Assembly: GCA_016183065.1 (NCBI GenBank)
Contig: JACPFF010000017.1
Coordinates: 107,172-171,171 of the forward strand
DNA: 64,000 nt
Source: Deltaproteobacteria bacterium
GTDB taxonomy: Bacteria; UBA10199; GCA-002796325; JACPFF01
Direction of reading: 5' to 3'
Of this stretch, positions 33,221 to 42,002 are shown one piece after another. Below the pieces are notes generated by a model. The model was not told the origin of the DNA, searched no databases, and saw only the letters and a list, made by a program, of their open reading frames with translations. Numbering within the stretch: the stretch's first letter is position 1; the number at the start of each line of letters is the position of its first letter. Both the position numbers and the translations under genes were made by a program.

Positions 33221-36200
33221 TCACTTCTGTGATGCCCCCTCACTGTTCTGCACCGGGTCGGGATCGAAGTCGGTCAGGTGATGCTCCCGCAATTTGACGA
33301 GCAGTTCGGCGAGCGGAATGTGTAACGAGGTTGCGACCTGTTCCAGATCGCCGTGATAATGGGCCAGCGCCGCGACGAGGAGTTCCTTCTCATAGGTTGC
33401 CAACGGGACATTGGGGGCAAAACCGACAGAGGCGTTGGCCTCATTACCTGGCGATGGGGAAGCGGTCTTCAATGGTGATGTGGCCATTGGTTGAGGGACA
33501 GCGGTGGTCGGTTGTTCCCGTTGCGATGCCCCCGCGGTCCCCAATTGCCCGGTCTGACGGAGCAGCGATCGGAGATCCGCCCGCACTTTGGCCCGTGATA
33601 ATTGGCGCAGATAACTGCTCTTGTATTCCTCCCCGAGTCCATTGGCGATTTTCATGATGATCGTGTCTGCCTCTCCCAGATGCGTGAGGGCCGCATCGAT
33701 TTCATCGCGTTTTTCGTGAAACACGCCGAGCAGGTATTCGATCTCCCAATGCAGTTCCCGCCAGTCATTCTGGGCGCATCGCTGCGAGAGTTCCTGCAGG
33801 ACGGGACCAGTGGCCGCGTCCGGTTGCGGATGCTTCACCACCTCGATTTTGCGTCGCAGGATTTCATAGCGGACACGAAACTCGGCGTCGGTTTCGTTGG
33901 CGAGCAGCAGCGAGAGGCGCTGGAAAAAGGTGTTCGCCTCCTCGATTTCCCCCTTCTCCACGAGGAGGTCCACCGCGCCATAGCAACCCCAACGGATGAG
34001 ACCCTCGTCATTGTTCGATTCGCCGATCGCAATCGTCTCTTCAAAGGCATTCAGGGACTCCATCAAGCGACCCAGATCTTTGTAGAGATAACCAAACGTG
34101 ATCTGGATCCATCCGAGGAGTTGGTGATTGCGGCACTTTCGCGCCAGCCGCATCGCCTGCGTCAGATAGCGCGCCGCCAGATCGGGAAGCCCGAGATTGA
34201 GATAGAGTGTGGCCACGGTCATGAGACTGCGCGAGAGATCAATGTCCGGTGCTCCCGCGGCCTTGATCTGAAAACTCCGCCGGGCATATTGCAGGGCCTC
34301 GGAATAGATCGCCCGTTTCTGGAGCAAGGCAATGATGTTGTCGAGGAGTGTGAGCGCGTTGTGGGAATCGCCAATGGCACTCGACTGCTCCCAGGCCTGC
34401 AGAAAGGCGCTCAAGGCCTCGTCGGTCCGGCCGGCGTGGAGATAAATCACCCCCATCTGCCCGTGAATCGAGGCCGCGATCCGTTTTTCGTGCCCATGCA
34501 CGTCGAGTTTTTCCTGGTAGAACTGCAGGGCCTCGTCGACTTTTCCAAGACGCGCCAGGGCCACGCCGAGATTGTTGTTGGTCACCTTCAGTTGCTTGTT
34601 CCGCGCGAGTTTTTTGGTCCAGCCATGCGATTGCGAATAGAGGTCGAGGGCCTCTTTTACCGCCCCGGCCTCCAGGTGGGCCTGTGCCCGCTCGTTCAGG
34701 AGAAAAAGGTAGGTCGGATTGGACGTGTCTTTCGGCAATTGTCCGAGCGCCTGTTCGTAAAAGGTCCCGGCCTCTTTGGGACGGCGCTCGGCGCGCTTCA
34801 CCAGTCCGAGCAATTTGAGTTCTTCAATCCCCGGCGTTTGTTGTCGGGCCGTGATCTGGTGGAGCAGTTCTTCGCAGGCCTGGTATTTTCCCTGATACAA
34901 CAGGAGGGTGGCGATTTTGCGTTGCGTCTTGAGTAAGGTCTCCTGCGCCTCCGGCATGGTCGCAACAATGGCCGCCGCTTGGTGGAGGAATTCGACGGCC
35001 TGGTCCCCTTCCCCAAGCGACTGGGCCTCTTCTGCCGCGGCCTCCAACAGCGGGATCCCTTTCTGCTGATCTGCGCTATACGGGATGTAGGGGGCAATGT
35101 CGCGGGCCTCAAAGCCGGGATCCTCTTCCATCCACGCAATGAGCTGATCGGCCAAGACGCTGCGCCGCTGCGGGGAGAGATCCTTGATCACGATCTGGGC
35201 CAGGGCCCCTGTGGCTGGGAGATAGGTCTCCTCGGTCGATTTGTAGCGGACCAGTCCCTCCGACTGCAGCTGCTGTAAAATCTGCTCACTCGTCCCTTTG
35301 CAGAGCATCGATAACACGTCGACGGTCAGGGGATGTCTGGCAAAGGCCAGACATTCGAGCACGCGCCGTCCGTCCGTTGTCAGTTGCGCAATGTGGCGCG
35401 CATACAGTTCCTCGATGGAGTGGGGGAGTTCGCCCAAATCATGGTGTTGATGATACTGCCGCGCCGCCTCGCCCATGAGGAACGGAATGCCCTGCGAGAA
35501 CTCCCATACCGCATCGGCAATGCGGGTCGTCTCTTCCCGTGGACCGAGGAGTTGACGGACATAGTCGTGCACCTCGGATTTTTCCAATGGGATCAGCTCC
35601 AAGATCGGGGTGCCGGTGACTTGGCGGGGTGCGACCCCGCTCCGTGTCTCCGCAATGACGACAACCAGTGGCGGGGCATCATGGCCGAGCATGGCAGAAT
35701 AGAGGTGCCCGACCAGGTTGAGAATCACCTTCTGGACCCCCGGACCTGCGCGATCGAGATTGTCGATCAGATAGCAGGTCGGTCGATACCGGGCCACATC
35801 GAGCAACAGCTGGGCCGCGGTATCCGGCGAGAGGGGTTCAGTGGCATATTGATCAGGCGGAATGTCGAACGCCGCCAGAAACGTGTGGAGATCCCGACCT
35901 TCCCGTTCACCGTCAATGAGCCAGGTCGCACAGTCCTTGATTTGCGCGTAATATTTGATCTCTTTCAGGAGGCGACTCTTCCCCAGGCCCCGATCACCGA
36001 CAATCAGATAGGACTGTGGGTGTTCTTCCTGGTCGATCGTTTCATCGACGCTCATGGCATGGACCACCCGCTGGATGGCATTGGTCACGGTGGCCATATG
36101 TCCTTCGCGGCCAATCAATGGTCCCTCGAACAACGTCGCGCGCTGTGTCGCGGTCTGCTCTTCTTTGGTGATCGGCGAGTGGAGCTGGAGGTAATTGAGC

Positions 36201-37018
36201 ACGACACCCGCCGACGAGAAACGCTCCTCGGCATTGGGCGCCATCAAGGTCTTGACCATCTGGCAGAGATAATCCGGGACCCCGCGGTGTTGCAGCGGTT
36301 CGAGATCGAGCTTCTGGGTCTGGTGCCAGAGCCGCGCTTCCTCGACCGTCTCGACTTCGTACGGATAGATGCCGGCGAGGAGACGATAGCAGACGACACC
36401 AAAGGCATAGAGGTCGACGCGATGATCAAAGTGGCCGCCCGGCTGCAGCAGTTCGGGGGCCATGTAGTACAATGTCCCGGCAATTTCCTTGGTCGGTTCG
36501 TTGGCGTGCACCGAAATGCCGAAGTCGACGAGGGTGGCGTGCAGTTTCCCCCCCTTGCGACTCACGAGGATGTTGTCCCCCTTGATGTCAAAATGGATCA
36601 GCCCCACGGAGTGGATGAAATCGAGCGCGTGCAGGGCCTGGACGATGACCCGTTCCACTTCATCGATCGGGGCCTGCAAGAGCGCGCGAAAGAGGTCTTC
36701 CCCCTCGACGAATTCCGCGGTGAAAAAATATTGTTTGTGGGAGGAGGAAAATCCGAAATCAAAGACCCGACAAACGTGGGGATGGTGGAGCTCCGCGAGA
36801 AGCGAAAATTCCCGCTTGAACGCGGCAATCCGGGATTCCGTGGTGAGACTCGCCGGGAGAAATTTGAGGGCGATCGGTTCGGGATGGTTCGGGGAGGTGA
36901 CCTGATAGACCTTTCCCATCCCTCCCGCGCCAATGTGCCGCAAGATCGTGTAGGTCTGTTGGGCCGCCCGGATCGTCGGGGCAATCGGTGTTTCCTGGGA
37001 ATCGTTCGCGTGCAACAC
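33221..37018 (-). CDS. Giant Ser/Thr kinase - AAA ATPase - TPR - Fis-type HTH signalling protein
   Basis: A 1265-aa regulator. Residues about 20-290: Hanks kinase with GAGGMGKVYQV, IALKFLP, catalytic loop HFDIKGDN (non-RD: Phe in place of Arg), VDFGIS and MAPELLQ. Residues 300-620: STAND/AAA_16 ATPase with Walker A VGDRGLGKSRLL and Walker B CYLIDNLDRAG. Residues 700-1130: many TPR-like helical repeats. The C terminus (YEKELLVAALAHYHGDLEQV, ATSLHIPLAELLVKLREH) resembles a Fis-type helix-turn-helix, so it may bind DNA or sigma-54 targets. GTG start without ribosome site; a TATACT box lies 6 nt upstream, implying a leaderless message. The upstream metalloprotease frame overlaps its start by 421 nt. 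Confidence 0.9.
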   Translation of the reverse strand: MLHANDSQETPIAPTIRAAQQTYTILRHIGAGGMGKVYQVTSPNHPEPIALKFLPASLTTESRIAAFKREFSLLAELHHPHVCRVFDFGFSSSHKQYFFTAEFVEGEDLFRALLQAPIDEVERVIVQALHALDFIHSVGLIHFDIKGDNILVSRKGGKLHATLVDFGISVHANEPTKEIAGTLYYMAPELLQPGGHFDHRVDLYAFGVVCYRLLAGIYPYEVETVEEARLWHQTQKLDLEPLQHRGVPDYLCQMVKTLMAPNAEERFSSAGVVLNYLQLHSPITKEEQTATQRATLFEGPLIGREGHMATVTNAIQRVVHAMSVDETIDQEEHPQSYLIVGDRGLGKSRLLKEIKYYAQIKDCATWLIDGEREGRDLHTFLAAFDIPPDQYATEPLSPDTAAQLLLDVARYRPTCYLIDNLDRAGPGVQKVILNLVGHLYSAMLGHDAPPLVVVIAETRSGVAPRQVTGTPILELIPLEKSEVHDYVRQLLGPREETTRIADAVWEFSQGIPFLMGEAARQYHQHHDLGELPHSIEELYARHIAQLTTDGRRVLECLAFARHPLTVDVLSMLCKGTSEQILQQLQSEGLVRYKSTEETYLPATGALAQIVIKDLSPQRRSVLADQLIAWMEEDPGFEARDIAPYIPYSADQQKGIPLLEAAAEEAQSLGEGDQAVEFLHQAAAIVATMPEAQETLLKTQRKIATLLLYQGKYQACEELLHQITARQQTPGIEELKLLGLVKRAERRPKEAGTFYEQALGQLPKDTSNPTYLFLLNERAQAHLEAGAVKEALDLYSQSHGWTKKLARNKQLKVTNNNLGVALARLGKVDEALQFYQEKLDVHGHEKRIAASIHGQMGVIYLHAGRTDEALSAFLQAWEQSSAIGDSHNALTLLDNIIALLQKRAIYSEALQYARRSFQIKAAGAPDIDLSRSLMTVATLYLNLGLPDLAARYLTQAMRLARKCRNHQLLGWIQITFGYLYKDLGRLMESLNAFEETIAIGESNNDEGLIRWGCYGAVDLLVEKGEIEEANTFFQRLSLLLANETDAEFRVRYEILRRKIEVVKHPQPDAATGPVLQELSQRCAQNDWRELHWEIEYLLGVFHEKRDEIDAALTHLGEADTIIMKIANGLGEEYKSSYLRQLSRAKVRADLRSLLRQTGQLGTAGASQREQPTTAVPQPMATSPLKTASPSPGNEANASVGFAPNVPLATYEKELLVAALAHYHGDLEQVATSLHIPLAELLVKLREHHLTDFDPDPVQNSEGASQK

Positions 37019-39147
37019 GGCTCTAGTATAGCGAAATTACCCCCCCAGGGGAAGACTTGGGCAGCCCATGGGGCGCCAGGGCCCGCGGAATCAGCCAGAG
37101 AGGACAATTGCCCGATTGTCGTGAGGAGGGGTTGGCGGAGTAATGGATGGGCGGTCAGATACTCGTGCAGATCGCGCGTCGGGCTCCCCACAAAATAGGT
37201 GTTGAGTAATTGTGCGGCCCAGGCCGCCCGCTCGACCGGATAGTGGTGATTTATCACCCATCCTTCGGTCGTTTGATAGCCGATGAGTCGCTCCATGGCC
37301 CGTTCCATCCGACGCTGCCATTCGAGGATCTCGGTCGGGATCTGGGCGTCATTGTTGCTCGGGAAGAGTGGCGGCGGCATCTCCCCGTGCGGAGGGATGA
37401 CAGTGGTCGCGATCCAGCGACTGACGCCGTGCGCGATCTCTTCGAGCTCGGTACTCCACCAGAGAAGCGGTTCCGGGCCGCTGTCGTATGGTGCGCAATC
37501 GCCGTACCGATCGAAGAGGGCCTCGGTGCAAAAATGGAACGCCTCTGCTGCGGCAGTCGCTGGCGACGTCTCCCCGGTCGCGCGGTGATATCCCCAGGCG
37601 ATGGCAATGGCATCGTAACGTCCCGGCGTGGTCATCCGGATCATATCGGCCGTGGTGAGGTAATCCATGATCGATGAAGAGGGGAGCGGGGCGTCCGGCG
37701 GCCGTTCCCCGCGGATTGCTCCCTGCAGATCCGCGAGATTCTCCTCCGGCGGGATGGCCGTATCGAGGCTGGCGGCGAAATTGTGTCGGAGACCCAAGAC
37801 GTGGCCAACCTCGTGCATGATCACTGCGCGGAGTTGTTGCTTGGCGACGACCTGCCGCTGTTCCTCGGTGAGCAACACGGTCTCGGCAGCCGTCGGGCCC
37901 CAGGGTCCGGTCCATCCGGTCTGGTGGTACTCGCACAGCGGTGCGGCATCGGCCCCGGCCAGCGTAATACCCGCATTCCGCGCCGCCTCGAGCCGATCCG
38001 TGTACCGCAGGTCCGCCCATCCCTGTGTCACGATGATCAGCGCCGTCAGCGCCTCGCCAGTGACCGGATCCCCTTGGCTCATACCGATGCCATAGCCCCG
38101 TTCATCCTCGACCCATTGAATGAGGGGATACCGCGGATCGCCCGCTGTGACCCCCGGCGGGGCATCGGCCACGGCGAGCATGTCGGGACCCAAGACGGCA
38201 TTCCATGCCAGGGCCCCTTCACGGATCGCCTCGCGAAAACGGAGCGGTGTATTGTTGGAGAGATAGAATGTCAGGGGTTTGCGCAGATCCCACCGCCGGG
38301 CAGTGAATCGTGGGGTCGTGGCCCCGGGCGTGAATGTGCGGCTATTGAAATACCCGATGGCATCGAGGGGGTCATCCTCGAGGGGTGGCAGGGTCGATCG
38401 GTCTGCACGCCAGAAAGTATAGCGGATGACCGCACCCCGCTCCGGGGTGCCGCGAAAACCGAGGACCTGTTCAAAACTTGTCCAATCCGCTTCAGTGATC
38501 GAGGAACGAATATAGCCCCCGGTCAGCCGGGATTCCTCTCTGCCGGCGACGAGGCCGGCATTGACCGCGGTGGCAGTCGGTTCGAGGATCGGACTGTCGT
38601 GGATCAGTTCTGCCAAGGCACCCTGTTGGAAATCAAACCGGATCTCCTGCGCCGATTCGCCGAGGATTGGAAAGGTGGCGAGTATCGTGCCGGAGAGATT
38701 TGTCGTTTCGGGGCGCTGTCCGCCCTGGCGTTCGATGAGGAGCATGGTGTCGTGCAGCTGCTGAAAGTAGACCATGTTGGTGTAGTGCCAGAGGAGCGGA
38801 TGCGGGGTCGTCCTCTCTTCCACCAGGGCCGGGAGCAAGAGGAGCGGTTGGTTCAACATCATCCGCTCGATGACGAGGGCCTGATCTTCTACGCGGAGGA
38901 AGGGCGCGGGTGCCTGGACCGCCTCGCCACTCTTTTCGAGCCCCACACTCTGTGCGGGTGCGGCCGTGGTGTGGCCTGCCAGGATAAAGCCGATGGTCGC
39001 CGGATCTCCCAGCGACTCCGGCATGAGGAGAACCGGCCTGAGCGTCGGACCATCATCGCCATCTTCATCCTCCGCACGTTTGGCGGGCGCACAGGCGATC
39101 AACCCCACGAGAAGTCCACAGAGGAGCATTCGGCAGTGCCGATGCAC
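36598..39147 (-). CDS. Lipoprotein zinc metalloprotease, frame running on past an apparent lost stop
   Basis: GTG 39147 has AAAGGTGG upstream and starts a lipoprotein signal (LLCGLLVGLIAC, Cys 19). The zinc site HEVGHVLGLRHN and a Met-turn SSSIMDYLT identify a DUF5117-like, metzincin-type metalloprotease. The plausible protein ends at about residue 703 (VFPWGG). There, a run of seven G (37040-37046 on the other strand as C) puts the frame out by one: with eight G the next codon would be TAA at 37037. Read as it stands, 146 further residues follow inside the kinase gene in another frame and are Ser/Arg/Pro-rich, as expected of non-coding translation. Either a sequencing or natural deletion, or a slippery tract. 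Confidence 0.8.
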   Translation of the reverse strand: MHRHCRMLLCGLLVGLIACAPAKRAEDEDGDDGPTLRPVLLMPESLGDPATIGFILAGHTTAAPAQSVGLEKSGEAVQAPAPFLRVEDQALVIERMMLNQPLLLLPALVEERTTPHPLLWHYTNMVYFQQLHDTMLLIERQGGQRPETTNLSGTILATFPILGESAQEIRFDFQQGALAELIHDSPILEPTATAVNAGLVAGREESRLTGGYIRSSITEADWTSFEQVLGFRGTPERGAVIRYTFWRADRSTLPPLEDDPLDAIGYFNSRTFTPGATTPRFTARRWDLRKPLTFYLSNNTPLRFREAIREGALAWNAVLGPDMLAVADAPPGVTAGDPRYPLIQWVEDERGYGIGMSQGDPVTGEALTALIIVTQGWADLRYTDRLEAARNAGITLAGADAAPLCEYHQTGWTGPWGPTAAETVLLTEEQRQVVAKQQLRAVIMHEVGHVLGLRHNFAASLDTAIPPEENLADLQGAIRGERPPDAPLPSSSIMDYLTTADMIRMTTPGRYDAIAIAWGYHRATGETSPATAAAEAFHFCTEALFDRYGDCAPYDSGPEPLLWWSTELEEIAHGVSRWIATTVIPPHGEMPPPLFPSNNDAQIPTEILEWQRRMERAMERLIGYQTTEGWVINHHYPVERAAWAAQLLNTYFVGSPTRDLHEYLTAHPLLRQPLLTTIGQLSSLADSAGPGAPWAAQVFPWGGNFAILEPCCTRTIPRKHRLPRRSGRPNRPTRSCGTLAREGWERSIRSPPRTIPNRSPSNFSRRVSPRNPGLPRSSGNFRFSRSSTIPTFVGSLISDFPPPTNNIFSPRNSSRGKTSFARSCRPRSMKWNGSSSRPCTRSISSTPWG

Positions 39148-39211
39148 GATGGCCACCTTTCTCCCCCGTGGAGGGGGTGTAAGCACAGGGGGTGTGGCAT
39201 GTCAAAAAAAA

Positions 39212-39288
39212 CATTCCCGCGGGAGGGAAGACCCGCTATAGGGAACCGTCCCACTTGTCATATAGGATGTCATTCCCGCGAAGGCGGG
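39212..39288. repeat. REP-like CATTCCCGCG repeats with hairpin
   Basis: CATTCCCGCG occurs at 39212-39221 and again at 39271-39280; the second copy forms a cccgc-gaag-gcggg hairpin (39275-39288). The sequence resembles the widespread proteobacterial 'attcccgcgaaagcggg' dispersed repeat. It lies between the divergent metalloprotease and cyclophilin genes. Confidence 0.55.
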
Positions 39289-39309
39289 GCTCAAAATGAA
39301 GGAGAGGTC

Positions 39310-39936
39310 ATGCGACGACAACAACGATCTGCCGGAATGCTTCTGATGATGAGTCTCGTCGTGGTGTGGGGCTGCTCAAAGGGGACGGAATCGGCGGTGA
39401 AGGGAGCCACCATGTCACAAGCCGCAGCGCCAGCAGCCGGGACCGCACAGCAGGCCGTGCGTGAACCAACGACACCAACCGTCGACCCCGCCAAAAAATA
39501 TCACGGAGTGATTGAGACCTCGAAAGGAACGATCGAGGTCGAACTCTATGCCAAAGAGGCCCCGCTTTCGGTCACCAACTTTGTGCAATTGGCCCAGACC
39601 CACTATTATGACGGGCTGACGTTTCATCGCGTGGAACCGGGCTTTGTGATCCAGGGTGGCGATCCCAGGGGCGATGGGACGGGTGGGCCGGACTACACGG
39701 TCAAGGCCGAGATCGGCGCCAAACACGTGCGGGGCGCACTTGCCTGGGCACGGACCGGTGACAACGTCAATCCGCAGCGGCGGTCGAGCGGTTCGCAATT
39801 TTACATTACCCTCGCCCCGACTCCGTTCCTCGACGGGCAATATACGGTGTTCGGGAAGACCGTGAAGGGGATGGATGTGGTCGAAAGAATCGCCGTCGGC
39901 GACACGATCAAGCAGGTTTCCGTTATGTCGGAGTAG
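39310..39936 (+). CDS. Cyclophilin-type peptidyl-prolyl isomerase, lipoprotein
   Basis: Speeds proline isomerisation during folding of exported proteins. N-terminal lipoprotein signal (MLLMMSLVVVWGCSKG), a 40-residue Ala/Thr linker, then a bacterial cyclophilin domain: YYDGLTFHRVEPGFVIQGGD, SSGSQFYITLAP, FLDGQYTVFGKTVKGMDVV. ATG 39310 has GGAGAGG upstream; the same frame is open far upstream only because it lies antisense to the metalloprotease. Length 208 aa including signal. Confidence 0.95.
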   Translation: MRRQQRSAGMLLMMSLVVVWGCSKGTESAVKGATMSQAAAPAAGTAQQAVREPTTPTVDPAKKYHGVIETSKGTIEVELYAKEAPLSVTNFVQLAQTHYYDGLTFHRVEPGFVIQGGDPRGDGTGGPDYTVKAEIGAKHVRGALAWARTGDNVNPQRRSSGSQFYITLAPTPFLDGQYTVFGKTVKGMDVVERIAVGDTIKQVSVMSE

Positions 39937-39943
39937 GCGGTCG

Positions 39944-40477
39944 TCATCCCGCCGGCACTCTCCGTTGCACGGCATCGACGAGGATTTCCAGGGCCGGGAG
40001 GCGGCCGTCGCCTTCGTAGCCGCAGGCGAGTGTGCCGTGATCCGGGGGGACGATCGTGTAACCCAGCGACGTGAGGGTCGCAACGTTGCGTTGGGTGATC
40101 GGGTTGTGCCACATGTTGGTGTTCATGGCCGGAGCAAAGATCACCGGGGCCTTGGTCGCATTGATGATGGTGCTCAACAGGTCATCGCACAATCCGTGCG
40201 CGACTTTGGCCACGATGTTGGCAGTGGCCGGCGCGACCAGCACCAGTTGGGCAGCGTCGGCGAGGGCAATGTGACTGCACGAGTGTTCCGCCTCGGTTGC
40301 AAAAAAATCCGCGCGCACCGTGTGACCGGAGAGTGTTTGCAGGACCAGTGGCGCCACGAAGTGATGTGCCGCTTCGGTCATGACGACCTGCACGTCGTGA
40401 CCGGCCTTGACGAGCAGGCGGACGAGCTCCGGGGTCTTGTAGGCGGCAATGCCGCCGCTAATCCCTAAGAGGATCAT
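39944..40477 (-). CDS. coaC: Phosphopantothenoylcysteine decarboxylase, standalone CoaC
   Basis: FMN enzyme of coenzyme A synthesis that decarboxylates 4'-phospho-N-pantothenoylcysteine. The 177-aa protein holds the full CoaC half (ILLGISGGIAAYKTPEL, SHIALADAAQLVLVAPATAN, PAMNTNMWHN, GTLACGYEGDGRL) including the catalytic His and Cys, but lacks the CoaB synthetase half normally fused behind it. ATG 40477 overlaps the aldolase stop by 1 nt. CoaB must be supplied elsewhere, or the enzyme could act on another peptidyl-cysteine. Confidence 0.88.
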   Translation of the reverse strand: MILLGISGGIAAYKTPELVRLLVKAGHDVQVVMTEAAHHFVAPLVLQTLSGHTVRADFFATEAEHSCSHIALADAAQLVLVAPATANIVAKVAHGLCDDLLSTIINATKAPVIFAPAMNTNMWHNPITQRNVATLTSLGYTIVPPDHGTLACGYEGDGRLPALEILVDAVQRRVPAG

Positions 40478-41505
40478 TACGCCGCGATGACCTTCTCTTT
40501 CCCGCCGAACGCATCCCACCACGGTCGGGCACCGGCCCTGATGACCGTATTCAGTGCCTCGATGTTTTTGACGCCGCGATCGCGCAACCACGCCTCGAGG
40601 GCTGCCCGTCCCTCCCTGGCATAGACGGGGATCCCCTCCTTCCACGTGGCGCGGCCACAGAGGACGCCATTGTACCGGACACCCGCCTCGTTGGCGAGCG
40701 AGAGACTCTCCCGGAACTCGGCATCAGAGACCCCGGCGCTCAGGTAGATGAACGGTTTTGTCGTGACTGCCGCACAGGCCCGGTAGTGCTCCATGGCCTC
40801 CTGTTTGGTATAGGCCGTGCCGTCCTTTTTGAAAACGGTCGTGCCGGCACAGTATTGCAGATTGATCGGAATCTCGACTTTCATGACGTCGACATGATAT
40901 GTCGGCTTGTCGAATTCCTCCATGCTCTTGCGTACGACGTCGGGTTTGATTTTCGCGAACTCGAGACCCTTGTCGTTCCCCCCCTTGGGGTCATAGCCGA
41001 CAAATTCCAGAAAGAAGGGGAGGTCCGTGGCCACGCATTCTGCGCCGATATTGGCGACCCACTCATGCTTTGTCGCATTGATCTCCGGACGTTCAAATGG
41101 CGAGTAATAGAGAAGGATCTTGCAACAGTTTGCGCCATGGGCCTTCAGTTTTTGCACGCTCCAATTCGGTAACAGCGTGGGCATCCGCCCGGGTTTGGTG
41201 TTGTCATAGCCGCTCTCTTCATAGGCGAGAAGGAGGCCGCATCCCTCGGCACGGACCCTGGTGGCCGGAAGTCCCCAGACCGGATCGAGCAACATGGCGC
41301 TCGCATGTGGAGAAAGGACTTTTGTCACCGTCGATTTGAACTCTTCCATCATCTGGTCGGTGATCGCACTCGAGGCCACCACCTTTTCCTTGGCGAGCGA
41401 TTTTTGCAACGACCCGCGCTGATCCATGGCCGCTGCCGCGATGATTCCCTCCGCTGTTGCGACGGCATTCATATTGGCATATTTTGCCCTGCTCATCGTC
41501 CCCAT
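40477..41505 (-). CDS. Tagatose-1,6-bisphosphate aldolase-like class I aldolase (LacD family)
   Basis: A 342-aa Schiff-base aldolase splitting a ketose bisphosphate to triose phosphates. Conserved segments: AAAMDQRGSLQKSL, LLDPVWGLPA, LLAYEESGYD, the Schiff-base Lys in HVDVMKVEIPIN, FIYLSAGVSDAEF, and NGVLCGRATWKEGI. ATG 41505 has a strong AAGGAGG, which fixes the start against a longer frame from 41595. No other lactose/tagatose genes are present, so the physiological substrate may be another sugar bisphosphate in central metabolism. Confidence 0.9.
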   Translation of the reverse strand: MGTMSRAKYANMNAVATAEGIIAAAAMDQRGSLQKSLAKEKVVASSAITDQMMEEFKSTVTKVLSPHASAMLLDPVWGLPATRVRAEGCGLLLAYEESGYDNTKPGRMPTLLPNWSVQKLKAHGANCCKILLYYSPFERPEINATKHEWVANIGAECVATDLPFFLEFVGYDPKGGNDKGLEFAKIKPDVVRKSMEEFDKPTYHVDVMKVEIPINLQYCAGTTVFKKDGTAYTKQEAMEHYRACAAVTTKPFIYLSAGVSDAEFRESLSLANEAGVRYNGVLCGRATWKEGIPVYAREGRAALEAWLRDRGVKNIEALNTVIRAGARPWWDAFGGKEKVIAA

Positions 41506-41616
41506 CCGATCCTCCTTGCTGGTTAGCTCTCTTCTCGCGCTGCTGACGCCACGCTTCATAGCCGATCTGTCCGCGGCGTCAACTCTTGCCACCATTTCTC
41601 CAAGAACGTGTTTTGA

Positions 41617-41644
41617 TTGAATTGCCGATCCGCTTTGGTATACT
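41617..41644 (+). promoter_or_regulatory. Promoter of the DUF6922 gene
   Basis: TTGAAT (41617-41622), 16 nt, TATACT (41639-41644). Only 7 nt separate the -10 box from the ATG at 41652, so the transcript would start at or beside the start codon (leaderless). Confidence 0.6.
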
Positions 41645-41651
41645 GGGGTGT

Positions 41652-42002
41652 ATGCTCCCCCGGGGATTGCAACGGTTTTTTTGGGATGTCCGTTTTGACA
41701 CTATTGATCCGGTGCAGCATCAACGCTATGTGATTGAACGATTGCTCGATCGAGGCGATGTGCCGGCCGTCCGTTGGCTGCTCGGGTATTATTCGCCGGC
41801 GAGTATGATCACGGTGTTGAAACAGACGCGCGTATTGTCTCGCAAGAGTGCGACATTTTGGGCACTCTATTTTCACGTCAACCCGACAGAGGTCCCATGC
41901 ATCCAGAAATCCTGGCTACGGCGACTTCCGCCTGTCTCAAAAAGTCAAAGTCAGTTTTCTCGAGTATCACTACCCGTTAATCAATCCACTGGAGGTGTTT
42001 GA
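41652..42002 (+). CDS. DUF6922-type antitoxin-like protein, with run-on C terminus
   Basis: Residues 1-90 are a good DUF6922 protein (LQRFFWDVRFDTIDPVQHQR, VIERLLDRGDVPAVRWLL, LSRKSATFWALYFHV), normally the partner of an AbiEii-like nucleotidyltransferase and assumed to be its antitoxin. The expected protein should end near residue 90; here the frame continues about 25 residues into the damaged toxin gene before stopping at 42002. No ribosome site; a promoter lies immediately upstream. Confidence 0.72.
   Translation: MLPRGLQRFFWDVRFDTIDPVQHQRYVIERLLDRGDVPAVRWLLGYYSPASMITVLKQTRVLSRKSATFWALYFHVNPTEVPCIQKSWLRRLPPVSKSQSQFSRVSLPVNQSTGGV

Noticed and set aside
36598-37036. C-terminal 146 residues of the metalloprotease frame as real protein
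   Set aside because: Composition is Ser/Arg/Pro-rich nonsense opposite a well-conserved kinase domain; a one-base change in a G run explains it better.
35333-37198. 621-aa plus-strand reading frame
   Set aside because: Antisense to the kinase/ATPase/TPR gene; no recognisable motif.
37783-39309. Upstream extension of the cyclophilin frame
   Set aside because: Open only because it is antisense to the metalloprotease; ATG 39310 has a good ribosome site and starts a signal peptide.
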